A stretch of 64,000 nucleotides of DNA, from assembly GCF_034347405.1 (NCBI RefSeq), contig NZ_CP133778.1, forward strand, positions 1,426,001-1,490,000. The letters are read 5' to 3'. Under the pieces are notes generated by a model. The model had not been told where the DNA came from, ran no database searches, and was given only the letters and a program-made list of their open reading frames with translations. The position numbers and the translations under genes are program-made. Positions 25,601 through 33,209 of the stretch are shown here, piece by piece. Position 1 is the first letter of the stretch, and each line of letters starts with the position of its first letter. The stretch comes from Pseudomonas sp. CCC3.1 (GTDB taxonomy: Bacteria > Pseudomonadota > Gammaproteobacteria > Pseudomonadales > Pseudomonadaceae).

Positions 25601-27516
25601 TGTGTGTGCAGGGTGGTCCAGCGCTCAAGGTGCACGCGGTGTGTGGCGTGGTGAGCGTTTGAGCGCTCGGCAAATTCGCGGCTTTCATCGTAGTGCTGGT
25701 AGTCCACCGCGCTAAGGCGAGCGTGGTCATAACGCAACAGCAAGGCGCGACCGGCGCCGTTATCGATGCGGTGCAGGCGCCCGTCGCGGTAGGAGATTTT
25801 GAGGCGATTGCCGTAGGCGTCGCTGATGGCCGACAGGCGCAGGTCGTTGAAGTGGTAGAAGCGGCTGTTTTTTCCGGCGTGCGCGAGGATCAGTTCGTTG
25901 TCTTTGTCGCCCAGGTAAATCGCGGCCTTGGCCAGGCTGTTGATGATGGCCGGGCGTTGCGCGCTGGGGTGCGGAAAACGGGTCTGACGGTTTTCGTGAT
26001 CGGTCCACAGCAGGTCGTCGCCATCGCGTTGCAGGCGATGGGACAGCGTGTGGCTCCAGCCAAATCCCAGATCGCCGTTTATCTCGACGGCACTGGTGCG
26101 GTACAGGCGCGTCCACTCCAGTGGCAGCGCGCCGTCGAGCACGCCATCGGTCAGGGTCAGCAGTTCTTCGCCGGTGACCATTGACACCGGACAGCCATTG
26201 GTTTGGGTGTCTTTGGCCGGCTCAGCGGCTTTGTCGTTGGGGGTTCTGGATTGAGCGGGAGCGTCGTCGACGTGCTGGACCTGCCTGAGCTCGGTGTAGC
26301 TGTGAGGCTTTGCACGCACGGCGAATGTGGCGTCGGAGATGGATTCTGTGACCGCTCCACTCTCTGGATGAAAGACCTCAATTGGGCCTTTTTTCGCCGA
26401 ATTAAAAACGCCTTCACCCTGCAACAGTATGGGTTTGCTGGTTTCAGCGTGGGGCGTCGAGCGGGCTTTGCTGGTGCGCATCAGCATGTCGATAAATGCA
26501 TCCAGCAACTGCGTGGACTTGGCTGTTGTTATCACGCCATCAACGGCCTTTGTGACGACTTTTGCAGCCAATCCCATACCGCCAGTCAGGACCACGCAGA
26601 GGCCGATGTCTATCAGCACTTCGCTCACTAAGAGCCCGACTATTTCGCTAAGGGTGGGAGGCGGTAATAACTGGAGCCACGCAATAAGTGCCGAGAAATA
26701 CGACCACAGCAGCGGCTCGTCAGTGGCCACCACATACAGGGTGTTGAGTGACTCTTTGGTAGCGTTTAATAGTTTGTCGAGTTGATCAGCACTGAGAAGA
26801 GTGCTCAGTCTTATGAGGTTGTCCTGCGGGTGGGTCACGATGTCGAACAGCTTCTTTATGTTCTCCCACAGACCCATCAAGGAATCGAGAACGCCCTGGA
26901 TCATCGCCTCAACATTCATCCACAGACGGCCTGCGCCGTTGGCTTGCTCATACGCCTGCCACAACGGTAAATAATCGGTCTCCCATTGAGCCGTCAGCCA
27001 ACTGCCTAGCTCGTTGAGCAGGCCCTGATAAGAGTTGAAGTAGGCGTCGATCTGCTGAGGGGTTATATCGGGGTAGAACGTGACGCGGTATTCCTGATTG
27101 GGTTTGCATCCTTCGAGCAGTTTTCTCCCGCTTTCATCAATGAATGTGTTGATCTCAGGGGCATCGATGGCTTCTTCAAAGCCTTTGTTTCTTCCACTCA
27201 GGGGATGTGGACGCAGAGGAGTCAGGCGTACCGGGGTGTTGCCAATCGGTACAAAGTGTGAGGACTCAAAGGCGTGAACCAGCGTCAAGGTTCCGTCTAT
27301 CGCACACTGGGCATAGTTATTGGACGGGCCACGGCGCTTGATAGGACGGGTGATGGTGCTAACACCGGCACTGAACTTTTGCTCGGCATCGAGCATGCCG
27401 CCATAGAATTTGTCGGTCTGTTCGCGGTAGCCCTGCAGGCAGTCGTTGAGTTGCAGCAGAATCGTCGGCACATCCGGCAAAATGCTCTTTTCCCCGGTCG
27501 GGGTGTTGGCACTCAT
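22648..27516 (-). CDS. Rhs-family T6SS effector with C-terminal HNH/endonuclease VII-like toxin domain
   Basis: 1622 residues. Residues 1-440 are an N-terminal region with a hydrophobic stretch (about 290-325, EVLIDIGLCVVLTGGMGLAA), possibly for membrane translocation. A DUF6531 segment begins at about 440 (NGCPVSMVTGEELLTLTDG). YD repeats form the shell from about 500 to 1400. The conserved core ends at NPTGWVDPLGLS near 1475, where Rhs proteins self-cleave. The 145-residue tip contains REYQF, QDHSAGHKF, HLNLRP and DHFYF, an E-H-H-H pattern typical of HNH/EndoVII toxins (Tox-HNH-EHHH type likely). No PAAR domain is obvious. It overlaps the DUF4123 adaptor upstream and the immunity gene downstream. 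The predicted action is DNA cleavage in target cells. Confidence 0.92.
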   Translation of the reverse strand: MSANTPTGEKSILPDVPTILLQLNDCLQGYREQTDKFYGGMLDAEQKFSAGVSTITRPIKRRGPSNNYAQCAIDGTLTLVHAFESSHFVPIGNTPVRLTPLRPHPLSGRNKGFEEAIDAPEINTFIDESGRKLLEGCKPNQEYRVTFYPDITPQQIDAYFNSYQGLLNELGSWLTAQWETDYLPLWQAYEQANGAGRLWMNVEAMIQGVLDSLMGLWENIKKLFDIVTHPQDNLIRLSTLLSADQLDKLLNATKESLNTLYVVATDEPLLWSYFSALIAWLQLLPPPTLSEIVGLLVSEVLIDIGLCVVLTGGMGLAAKVVTKAVDGVITTAKSTQLLDAFIDMLMRTSKARSTPHAETSKPILLQGEGVFNSAKKGPIEVFHPESGAVTESISDATFAVRAKPHSYTELRQVQHVDDAPAQSRTPNDKAAEPAKDTQTNGCPVSMVTGEELLTLTDGVLDGALPLEWTRLYRTSAVEINGDLGFGWSHTLSHRLQRDGDDLLWTDHENRQTRFPHPSAQRPAIINSLAKAAIYLGDKDNELILAHAGKNSRFYHFNDLRLSAISDAYGNRLKISYRDGRLHRIDNGAGRALLLRYDHARLSAVDYQHYDESREFAERSNAHHATHRVHLERWTTLHTQVTYRYNDAGQLISASNALQETEHYRYDAEHVIQERQLAGGAAFYWAWQHAGKQARCTRHWANFGQMDATYEWDDNGSVTVKNRDGSQQVYVHDDNARLISQTDPDGAEHHKAYDEKGRLIAEKDPLGAVTEYQYNEAGQLTALIPPATEPTFYSYFNGHVRKVQRGLASWKYEHNPQGDITRQTDPDGNITHYTYTAKGQLSGLYYPDGSQHTLTWNPLGQLLDETLPDGTQRHYRYDAQGRKITQQDERGAITQYQWDAVSRLIQTTLPGGKTRAWSYNAYGKVTAERDERGHITRYEYADNLHLISRRINPDGSQLNYRYDNARLLLTGIENERHEHYQLEYHPNGLIRQEIGFDGRKTAYAYDLNGHLLEKTDYPDTDHPDSEALKTTYQRDPAGRLLIKTLPDGSEITYTYDTLGRLTAVDDDKWPLAYEYDLQDRLISEHQGWATLRYQYDTLGQLSDCRLPDGNRLHYHYQKGGALKAIDLNGQRLTGHRYEAGLETIRQQGHLVSHYQYDEQGRLQDHAVSQLNARGHIDADPLYRRNYRYDANGNLSLLSDSRKGQKSYAYDPLDRLTEVRGKHPEHFIHDPAGNLLDQSTEVRRHGSYANIKGNRLLMQGDSHFDYDAYGNLRQERRGAGQCLTRNYRYDSQHRLIGITLPDGSQVAYRYDPFGRRIAKEVDGTTTQFIWQGERLIAESAQQKGRYGLSHYSSYLYEPGTFKPLALLQGEGKNAQIYHYQLDHLGTPQELTAHTGRIVWSAHYRAYGNVHKLDVADVINPLRFQGQYYDEESGLHYNRHRYYNPNTGRYLTPDPIKLAGGLNSYQYVPNPTGWVDPLGLSARCPGGKDTPACERPNELSPPEVSRNGAFKQAKLEAGIPRTQQPDFVYDPQTGKTIQYKYMKMTDINNGAIFNESGKPVLTREYQFTRADGSKIIIQDHSAGHKFFAPENIGDQKAHLNLRPISNRRTGKVPGTRDHFYFKGKK

Positions 27517-28256
27517 TGGCCGAGTTCCCGTTGCAGGTAGGCCATAAAACGCTGGTTATCGTTGTCTTGGGTTGAATCCGCCAGCGTTACGAAATGTTCG
27601 ACTTTCTGGCGCAAGCCCGGCTCAGGCGTGGAGAAATACAGCGCGGTTTGAGTTTCTTTCAGCCACTGCATCAGGTTGTCGATCACGTTGCTGAGGTCCT
27701 TTTCGGCGAGGGTGTTGAGCAGGTCTTTGGGGACTTCCCACCAGGGAAATGATTGAGCTGGGCGCGTTGCACCTTGGCCTACCGCTACGGGCTCGCCGTT
27801 GACCCAATAGCGGTCAAACATCGGCAAAACATCACTGGCCTCTGTACCTAGGTGCTGGAGAATCGGCAGCCAGTGGCGGCCGTCCCAAAACCTGAAAAAC
27901 ACTGCTTCGCCAGCGGGCATCAAGACGTGGGTCAGGCCGCGCAGATGCGCGGCGATGAGTTCAGGGGCGGCCGTCGATACCGCCAGCCAGCCCCAATCGT
28001 CAGCGTCGGTTTGCGCGACCCACTGCACAAATTCGCTGTCAGGCGTCAGGCTCAGTAAATAAGGCATGACGGGCAGCCAATCGGCATAGGGTGTTTCGGC
28101 CCACAGCGCGATGGGGGGCTCGATACCGCCCCGTTGACGGTAGGCGGCGAGCGGGTCGGCATTGCTGGTGGAACTGATCACGGCGTACAGGCGTTCGCCA
28201 GCAAGCAACGGGTTATCTGCCAGCCATTGCTGCGGATTGAGGGATTCAGATGTCAC
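27513..28256 (-). CDS. DUF4123 domain T6SS adaptor/chaperone
   Basis: 247 residues beginning MTSESLNPQQWLADNPLLAG. The layout is that of DUF4123 proteins: an N-terminal alpha/beta part with LYAVISSTSNADPL and later FVQWVAQTDADDWGWLAVS, then HVLMPAGEAVFFRFWDGRHW. Such proteins (Tap/Tec) load an effector onto its cognate VgrG. Here the gene lies exactly between vgrG (11-base overlap) and rhs (4-base overlap), so the three are translationally coupled and the Rhs is the expected cargo. Confidence 0.9.
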   Translation of the reverse strand: MTSESLNPQQWLADNPLLAGERLYAVISSTSNADPLAAYRQRGGIEPPIALWAETPYADWLPVMPYLLSLTPDSEFVQWVAQTDADDWGWLAVSTAAPELIAAHLRGLTHVLMPAGEAVFFRFWDGRHWLPILQHLGTEASDVLPMFDRYWVNGEPVAVGQGATRPAQSFPWWEVPKDLLNTLAEKDLSNVIDNLMQWLKETQTALYFSTPEPGLRQKVEHFVTLADSTQDNDNQRFMAYLQRELGQ

Positions 28257-30279
28257 ACACGCCTCCTTTGCATTTTTCGCACTCTTCGCAGAAAGGTGCG
28301 TTGCGCTTGAGGCTGTTGATTTGGGTGGGGGTGAGCACGGCAGCTGTCAGCGGCGCAACGTCAGAGGTGACGGCAGGCAGCGCCTGCATTCCCGGTATCG
28401 GCACCCCGCCGAGCAAAATCGGTGAACTGACATAAATCCCGGCGGCACTCACGAGCAGGTGTTGGCCGCCGGCCATCAGCGAGATGCAGGCCCCGGCCGA
28501 CAAGACCACGTGAGCTCCGGCCTTGACCGTGACTTCCATGCCCGCTTCGACGGCCATCGCCACTCCGACAGCGGTGTGGCTGCTGACGGCCACTTGGCGA
28601 AAGTCGTTGGCGTTGATTTGGACTTTGCGATCGCCGCTGACCGTGCGCTGGTCTTCGCCTTTGAGCACCGAGACGCTGTTGCCAGTGATGGTTTCTTCGC
28701 GCAGGCCGTCGATTTGCAGATGGCTGTCGTTTTTGATGTGTTGCTCAAGGTCGCGCTGGGCGTGCAGGTAGATCAGTTCCTGGCCTTTGCGGTCTTCGAG
28801 GTGCAGTTCGTTGTAGCCAGTGCCGCTTGGGGTGCTGCGGCTGCGCAATACGCTGCGGGTTTTGTGGGCGGGCAGTGGATAGGGTGTGGGGTTGATGCTG
28901 TTGGCCAGACAACCCGAAATGACCGGTTTGTCCGGATCACCCTCAAGAAACGCCACCAACACTTCCATGCCTACACGCGGGAGGGTCACGGCGCCGTAAC
29001 GGTCACCGGCCCAACTGGACGCCACGCGCAGCCAGCAACTGCTGCTGTCGTTGTGTTGGCCTTCGCGGTCCCAATGGAATTGCACCTTGACCCGGCCGTA
29101 CGAGTCGCAATGCACCTCTTCGTTGGCGGGGCCGCTGACACGGGCGGTCTGCATGCCCAGCACCTGTGGCTTGGGGTGTTTGAGTGCGGGGCGATAGAAC
29201 ACGTCCCACGGGGTGGCGATGAAGTCGTTGCGATAGCCCTGCACAAAGCCGTCGGCCGGTGTTTCAACGGGCGCGGTACCGGACTCTTCCAGCACTTGCG
29301 GCTGCCTGCCTTCGTGATGGATGGCTGTCAGCAACCACATCGCGTTCCAGGCGTCCTGCGGGTGCTCGCTGAGGGTCATGAAGTGGCCGCTGCTTAAGGT
29401 GCACTGGTCACTTTCGCCGCTGGCCTGGCACCGGTCGGCACGCTGACGTTCCAATGCCCGCTGGCTCAGCAGTTGGCCGCGTTGTTCCAGTTTGAAGTGG
29501 CCGGGGTAGCGATAGTCTTCGAGGTCGCGCTCGGTGGATCGGCCATCGGGGCCATAATCCGCGACGACCTCGCGGCTGGCGGTTTCGAAGTGGTAGTCGC
29601 GCAAGGTGCTGCGGGTGGAACGGGTGTTCAGGCCCACGGCAAAGCGGCTGATTGACGGCTCTTCGGCCACCAGGCCGCTGCCGCTGTGAAAGGGTGCGGG
29701 GTGTTCGAGTGTGGCGAAGGCGCTTTGGCCGTCGCCGAACACCAGGTGGTGGCCTTGCGCGGAGTGCCGGAAGTGGTAGTGGATGCCTTCTTCTTCGCAC
29801 AGGCGCTGGACAAAATGCAGGTCGGTTTCGTGGTACTGCACGCAGTAATCGCGGGCCTGATACGTCGTGTCGAGCTTGAAGGTGCAGGCGTTGCTGAAAA
29901 TGCCGTGCTCTTCAAGGAGCTGGCCAATGACCTGCTCGACCGTCAGTTGCTGGAAAACCCGCTGGTGGGTGCGGTGCTCAAGGTAAGCCAGCTGCGGCAC
30001 CAGGGTCAGGGTGTAAAACGTCAGGCGCTGGCGGGTGTCGCCTTGGGCGATGGAATGGATGTGCCCGTGAATGCCCACCCCCTCGGCGGCATAGGCCAGA
30101 AAAGCGGGGGTGTGCAGCAGCGCCACCAGGTCCAGATCAGAGCGCTCACTGATCAGTACCAGCTCAAAGGCGTAGGGCGTGCTGATGGCTTCTTTGCCGG
30201 TGAACGACAGGACCTGAAGGTCGCCAGTAAAGCCATCAAGGGTCAGGCTGAAACGAAATGGGGGCTGTGAGCGTGACAT
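28246..30279 (-). CDS. vgrG: Type VI secretion system spike protein VgrG
   Basis: 677 residues. The gp27-like N-terminal half contains VSFTGKEAISTPYAFEL-type sequence, TVEQVIGQLLEEHGIF and RDYCVQYHETDLHFVQRLCEEEGI. The gp5 OB-fold has RVGMEVLVAFLEGDPDKPVI at about 430-450, and a needle-like repeat (EVTVKAGAHVVLSAGACISL) follows. The last 70 residues form an extension ending CEECEKCKGGVCDI, a four-cysteine tail that may bind metal. It forms the spike tip carrying the Rhs via DUF4123. No core T6SS genes (tss) are in the window, so this is an orphan vgrG island. Confidence 0.95.
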   Translation of the reverse strand: MSRSQPPFRFSLTLDGFTGDLQVLSFTGKEAISTPYAFELVLISERSDLDLVALLHTPAFLAYAAEGVGIHGHIHSIAQGDTRQRLTFYTLTLVPQLAYLEHRTHQRVFQQLTVEQVIGQLLEEHGIFSNACTFKLDTTYQARDYCVQYHETDLHFVQRLCEEEGIHYHFRHSAQGHHLVFGDGQSAFATLEHPAPFHSGSGLVAEEPSISRFAVGLNTRSTRSTLRDYHFETASREVVADYGPDGRSTERDLEDYRYPGHFKLEQRGQLLSQRALERQRADRCQASGESDQCTLSSGHFMTLSEHPQDAWNAMWLLTAIHHEGRQPQVLEESGTAPVETPADGFVQGYRNDFIATPWDVFYRPALKHPKPQVLGMQTARVSGPANEEVHCDSYGRVKVQFHWDREGQHNDSSSCWLRVASSWAGDRYGAVTLPRVGMEVLVAFLEGDPDKPVISGCLANSINPTPYPLPAHKTRSVLRSRSTPSGTGYNELHLEDRKGQELIYLHAQRDLEQHIKNDSHLQIDGLREETITGNSVSVLKGEDQRTVSGDRKVQINANDFRQVAVSSHTAVGVAMAVEAGMEVTVKAGAHVVLSAGACISLMAGGQHLLVSAAGIYVSSPILLGGVPIPGMQALPAVTSDVAPLTAAVLTPTQINSLKRNAPFCEECEKCKGGVCDI

Positions 30280-30477
30280 CCGCGATTCCTTGCGCTGCGG
30301 TCGTCCTGATGTAACAAAACGTCAGGTTTTTCGGTGCGCAAGTGTGCAAGGACGGTGTAGAGGCTGGATGTAGGGCGAGTCTATGCCGGCCAAGGCTTTA
30401 GGCGAATATTGGGTAGGAGTTTGGAGGTGTTAGATGTAGTCCGTGCGCCGCTCATGTGGGGCGCAGGTGTGTGCGTA

Positions 30478-30506
30478 TCATCGCGGGCAAGCCCGCTCCC
30501 ACAAGG
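30478..30506. repeat. Single REP unit, family B
   Basis: TCGCGGGCAAGCCCGCTCCCACAAGG, a lone GGGAGCGGGCTTGCCCGCGA unit, lies between vgrG and flgZ. It marks the right-hand border of the Rhs/VgrG island. Confidence 0.85.
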
Positions 30507-30528
30507 GCACAGGGCGTCAGCCAGCCGC

Positions 30529-31272
30529 TCAGTAATAGTCGTCGTCTTTGTCAAACCGTCGCGCATCGCGTTGCAGTTGATACACAAAACGCTCGACCTG
30601 GCGTTGCACGGCGCCGCTGATGTTGTGAAAGCGCATGCCGGCAAAGGTGATGTTCAGTCGTTCTTCAAAATGCAGGTAACGCAACTCGACCGGGGTGGTC
30701 ATGTGGCCAAAGGGCAGGGCGGCACTGAAGTTTTCGTACACTTGGCCCAATTGGATGCGCTCGCTGATGTCGCCCTCGAAGCGCAATTTGCAGCCCGTGG
30801 CCGACACGTCCAGCAGTTTGCCTTTAATCGCCGCCTTCAGTTTTTCGCCCGCCACGTTCACGTCCACCAGATGCGCCAGTTTCAGTGCCGCGCGAAAGGC
30901 GTTGCGGCGCTGGTGGTAGATCACCTCTTTGGGCAGGGCCCCGCGATAGCAACGGTGTTCGCCGGTGTCGTCAATGCTCAAAGGGCTGTCGCACTCCCAG
31001 GCAATGCGCACGCCGTCATGAAAGCCTTCAACCCGAAACGGAATGCCCGCTTCAATAAAACGCTCGCCGTCCCGTGGGATCATTTCGTCCAGAGCCATGG
31101 TGCTGGCCTCGCGGCTGACTTCAACCATGTAGCTCTGGAAACGCTGGGTACGGTCGTTGAAGGTGATGATCAGCGGGTCATGGCTTTCTTGCAGCATCCG
31201 CAAGTTGGAGGCGATCTCCAAAGGCGTTGTCAGTACCTTTGGCGGCTGCGGAGCATCTTGGGCATCGAACAC
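30529..31272 (-). CDS. flgZ: Flagellar brake protein, PilZ domain (YcgR/FlgZ)
   Basis: 247 residues from a GTG at 31272. The N-terminal YcgR domain (about 10-115) has LRMLQESHDPLIITFNDRTQ. It is followed by a PilZ domain with QRRNAFRAALK (RxxxR motif) and the DVSATGCKLRF segment (D/NxSxxG) that binds cyclic di-GMP. When the nucleotide is high the protein slows or biases the flagellar motor. Its position beside flgN and flgM is the usual place of flgZ in Pseudomonas. Confidence 0.93.
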   Translation of the reverse strand: MFDAQDAPQPPKVLTTPLEIASNLRMLQESHDPLIITFNDRTQRFQSYMVEVSREASTMALDEMIPRDGERFIEAGIPFRVEGFHDGVRIAWECDSPLSIDDTGEHRCYRGALPKEVIYHQRRNAFRAALKLAHLVDVNVAGEKLKAAIKGKLLDVSATGCKLRFEGDISERIQLGQVYENFSAALPFGHMTTPVELRYLHFEERLNITFAGMRFHNISGAVQRQVERFVYQLQRDARRFDKDDDYY

Positions 31273-31365
31273 GGGTCATCAATCTCCAGACAAAAAACAA
31301 CAACACGCAAAAAATAGGGCATTTTGCCACTATGTTGCGCGTCTAGATAGTGCAGGTGTTCAGGC

Positions 31366-31833
31366 TTAGGCCTGGCTGTAGGCGCGGTGTTTGTTGAGTA
31401 GCGAGGTGGTGCCGCGAGCGTCGTACAGGGAAGGGGTTTCGCCGCCATGCAGGATGCGCAGCTGGTTGGCGGTGATCGCCTGTTGGGTCTGGATCGCCTG
31501 GCCGTTTTGCAGGTTGGCCTCTTGGCACTGGGCCAGTAGCTGATTCAGCACTTCACTTTGGCTGAGCAATTGCTCGCCCACGGTTGAATGGCTGGCAAGG
31601 CTTTCGAGGCCGCTGCGGTTGGTCGGCAAGCCGAGGCTGGCCAAAATTTCACTGCGTTTGCGGCCGTGCTGCTCGAGCAAAATGATCAATGAGTGTTTGC
31701 GCGCCAGAATGTTTTCCAGCACCTGCATCTCTCGCCCTTTAAGGGCAATGGACTCGTCCTGCAACAGCTCCAGCAATTGCTCGGCCGGCGCAAGGTCGTC
31801 ATTGATCAGTTGCAGCAAATTCTCGTCGTGCAT
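31366..31833 (-). CDS. flgN: Flagellar export chaperone FlgN
   Basis: 155 residues, mostly helical. The DDLAPAEQLLELLQDESIAL start and the ARKHSLIILLEQHGRKRSEIL helix are the standard FlgN hairpin. It keeps hook-filament junction proteins FlgK and FlgL soluble and docks them at the export gate. The C-terminal part (QQAITANQLRILHGGETPSL) forms the cargo-binding region. It lies 50 bases downstream of flgM on the same strand and shares its transcript. Confidence 0.93.
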   Translation of the reverse strand: MHDENLLQLINDDLAPAEQLLELLQDESIALKGREMQVLENILARKHSLIILLEQHGRKRSEILASLGLPTNRSGLESLASHSTVGEQLLSQSEVLNQLLAQCQEANLQNGQAIQTQQAITANQLRILHGGETPSLYDARGTTSLLNKHRAYSQA

Positions 31834-31882
31834 GTTGGGCTCTGGGGTTTAAGCGTCCAAAAGCCTGGCACCGGCCCTGGGC

Positions 31883-32212
31883 CTAGCGCTCGGCTTCCAT
31901 GTTTAGCAGTTTGCTGGCGACCTTGTTGCTGTCGACTTTATAACTGCCGTCGGCAATGGCTTGTTTCAGCTCGGCGACGCGGTTTTTGTCGACCACCGGT
32001 TGATCACGCAACGAATCGCTGACCTTCTGCAACTGTTGGGCCTCTGGGCTCAGGTGCACAGACTCCCCGCTCGGGGCGCTGGCGTCGGGTTGTTCAGGGT
32101 TTTTTGTCACAGGGGCCGCTTGCGTGGCACTGCCTGTTTCCTGATTGGCGTTGCTGCGCGTACTGCCGGTTAAGGGCGGCGCACTGTTAAGACGACTGAA
32201 GTCGATAACCAT
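31883..32212 (-). CDS. flgM: Anti-sigma-28 factor FlgM
   Basis: 109 residues. A flexible N-terminal half rich in Ser, Pro, Ala and Thr begins MVIDFSRLNSAPP. The C-terminal helix region VDKNRVAELKQAIADGSYKV and VASKLLNMEAE binds FliA. FlgM holds sigma-28 inactive until the hook is finished and is then exported. AGAGG precedes the ATG, and a sigma-28 promoter is present 37 bases upstream, which gives feedback control by the sigma it inhibits. Confidence 0.95.
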   Translation of the reverse strand: MVIDFSRLNSAPPLTGSTRSNANQETGSATQAAPVTKNPEQPDASAPSGESVHLSPEAQQLQKVSDSLRDQPVVDKNRVAELKQAIADGSYKVDSNKVASKLLNMEAER

Positions 32213-32248
32213 AACGAAAAACCTCTGGGTATTTGGACGCTTGCCATG

Positions 32249-32275
32249 TTTTCGGCCATACCCGAGAAAACTTTA
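32249..32275 (-). promoter_or_regulatory. Sigma-28 (FliA) promoter for flgM-flgN
   Basis: On the minus strand TAAA (32275-32272), 15 bases, then GCCGAAAA (32256-32249). This fits TAAA-N15-GCCGATAA with a single mismatch. The start codon of flgM is about 37 bases further. Confidence 0.85.
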
Positions 32276-32363
32276 GGCTCGATTAATCATAGCTTCACGC
32301 AGTTCGGTACTGATCTGCGTCAAATCACAGTGTAGGAAAGTTGGGATACAGACGCCAACCGCT

Positions 32364-33134
32364 CTAAAACGCTACCTCTACTTGCCCTGGCGCCGTGATC
32401 CGCGCCTTGACCACCCGGTTTGAGTTTAGGTTCTTCACCCGGATCTGCTCACTGAGGCCGCCATCGGACAGCGCTTCGCCGGGCATCTTGACACTTAATG
32501 TGCCGCTGCGCGCGCTGATCACCACATGATCACCTTTGCGCACGGTGGCGGCCTGTTCCAGATGCGTGAGGCTCAACACCTGATCGGTCACCACGGGGCG
32601 CAGCAGTTTTTGCCCTACCGCCAATTCAATCGCCGTCATATAACCCTGGCTGATCAAGCCGACATCGCGCTCGCGCAAGGTGACGTCGGGGTAATCAATG
32701 ATTGCCCCGCGCTTGAGCGGGTGGGTGACGGTGACCACATCGCGGAACAACTTGACCTGTGCCGGTACAAAGATGGTCCAGGGCGAGCTACCCTCACAGC
32801 GCACGCGAACGGTCACGCGGCCCATGGGCTGAGCGGGACTTTCGAGCGTGGCTGTCAATTCCTTGTCGCAATGCGTCAGACGCACGCGAGGGTCGAGTTG
32901 ATTGACCTGAATCTCGTAGCGGCCTTCAATCTGACCAGTGGCAAGGTAGTCTTCGACGGTGAACTCAAGAAAGCCCTGGGTCACGCCGATAAGCTGATCA
33001 GGTGACGTGAACGTGTCGGCACTTGCAGGCGTGCCTGCACCCAGCGCGCAGGCAGCCGCGAGCAGGCGCAATGCGCGGCAATGCCAAGGCTGGCGAGCTG
33101 ATCCGTGGCGGGATTTTGTCGTTTTCGGCTTCAT
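32364..33134 (-). CDS. flgA: Flagellar basal body P-ring formation protein FlgA
   Basis: 256 residues. A basic N-terminus leads into a signal peptide (LRLLAAACALGAGTPASA). The C-terminal SAF/ChapFlgA domain contains RGAIIDYPDVTLRERDV, AVGQKLLRPV and RKGDHVVISARSGTLSVKMPG. It is a periplasmic chaperone for FlgI P-ring assembly. An open frame continues upstream to 34010 antisense to cheV and is not part of the gene. A sigma-54 promoter lies immediately before the start codon. Confidence 0.93.
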   Translation of the reverse strand: MKPKTTKSRHGSARQPWHCRALRLLAAACALGAGTPASADTFTSPDQLIGVTQGFLEFTVEDYLATGQIEGRYEIQVNQLDPRVRLTHCDKELTATLESPAQPMGRVTVRVRCEGSSPWTIFVPAQVKLFRDVVTVTHPLKRGAIIDYPDVTLRERDVGLISQGYMTAIELAVGQKLLRPVVTDQVLSLTHLEQAATVRKGDHVVISARSGTLSVKMPGEALSDGGLSEQIRVKNLNSNRVVKARITAPGQVEVAF

Positions 33135-33146
33135 GGCGGTTAAATA

Positions 33147-33160
33147 GCAAAGCCCGTGCC
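33147..33160 (-). promoter_or_regulatory. Sigma-54 promoter for flgA
   Basis: On the minus strand CGGCACGGGCTTTGCTAT contains GG at 33160-33159 and GC at 33148-33147 with exactly 10 bases between, the -24/-12 signature. The predicted transcription start falls within a base or two of the flgA ATG, leaving almost no leader. Confidence 0.7.
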
Positions 33161-33209
33161 GTTTACCGGGCAGCGTGTCGCAACTTAATGTTTTTAGAAG
33201 GAGCTGAGT

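Noticed and set aside
23473..25662. 729-codon frame opposite the Rhs YD repeats
   Set aside because: The repetitive Val/Gly/Ala-rich translation mirrors the YD repeats on the opposite strand and is not a separate protein.
22648..26200. Repetitive sequence considered as a CRISPR array or tandem DNA repeat
   Set aside because: The repeats are degenerate YD-repeat codons within an open Rhs frame and have no constant repeat-spacer pattern.
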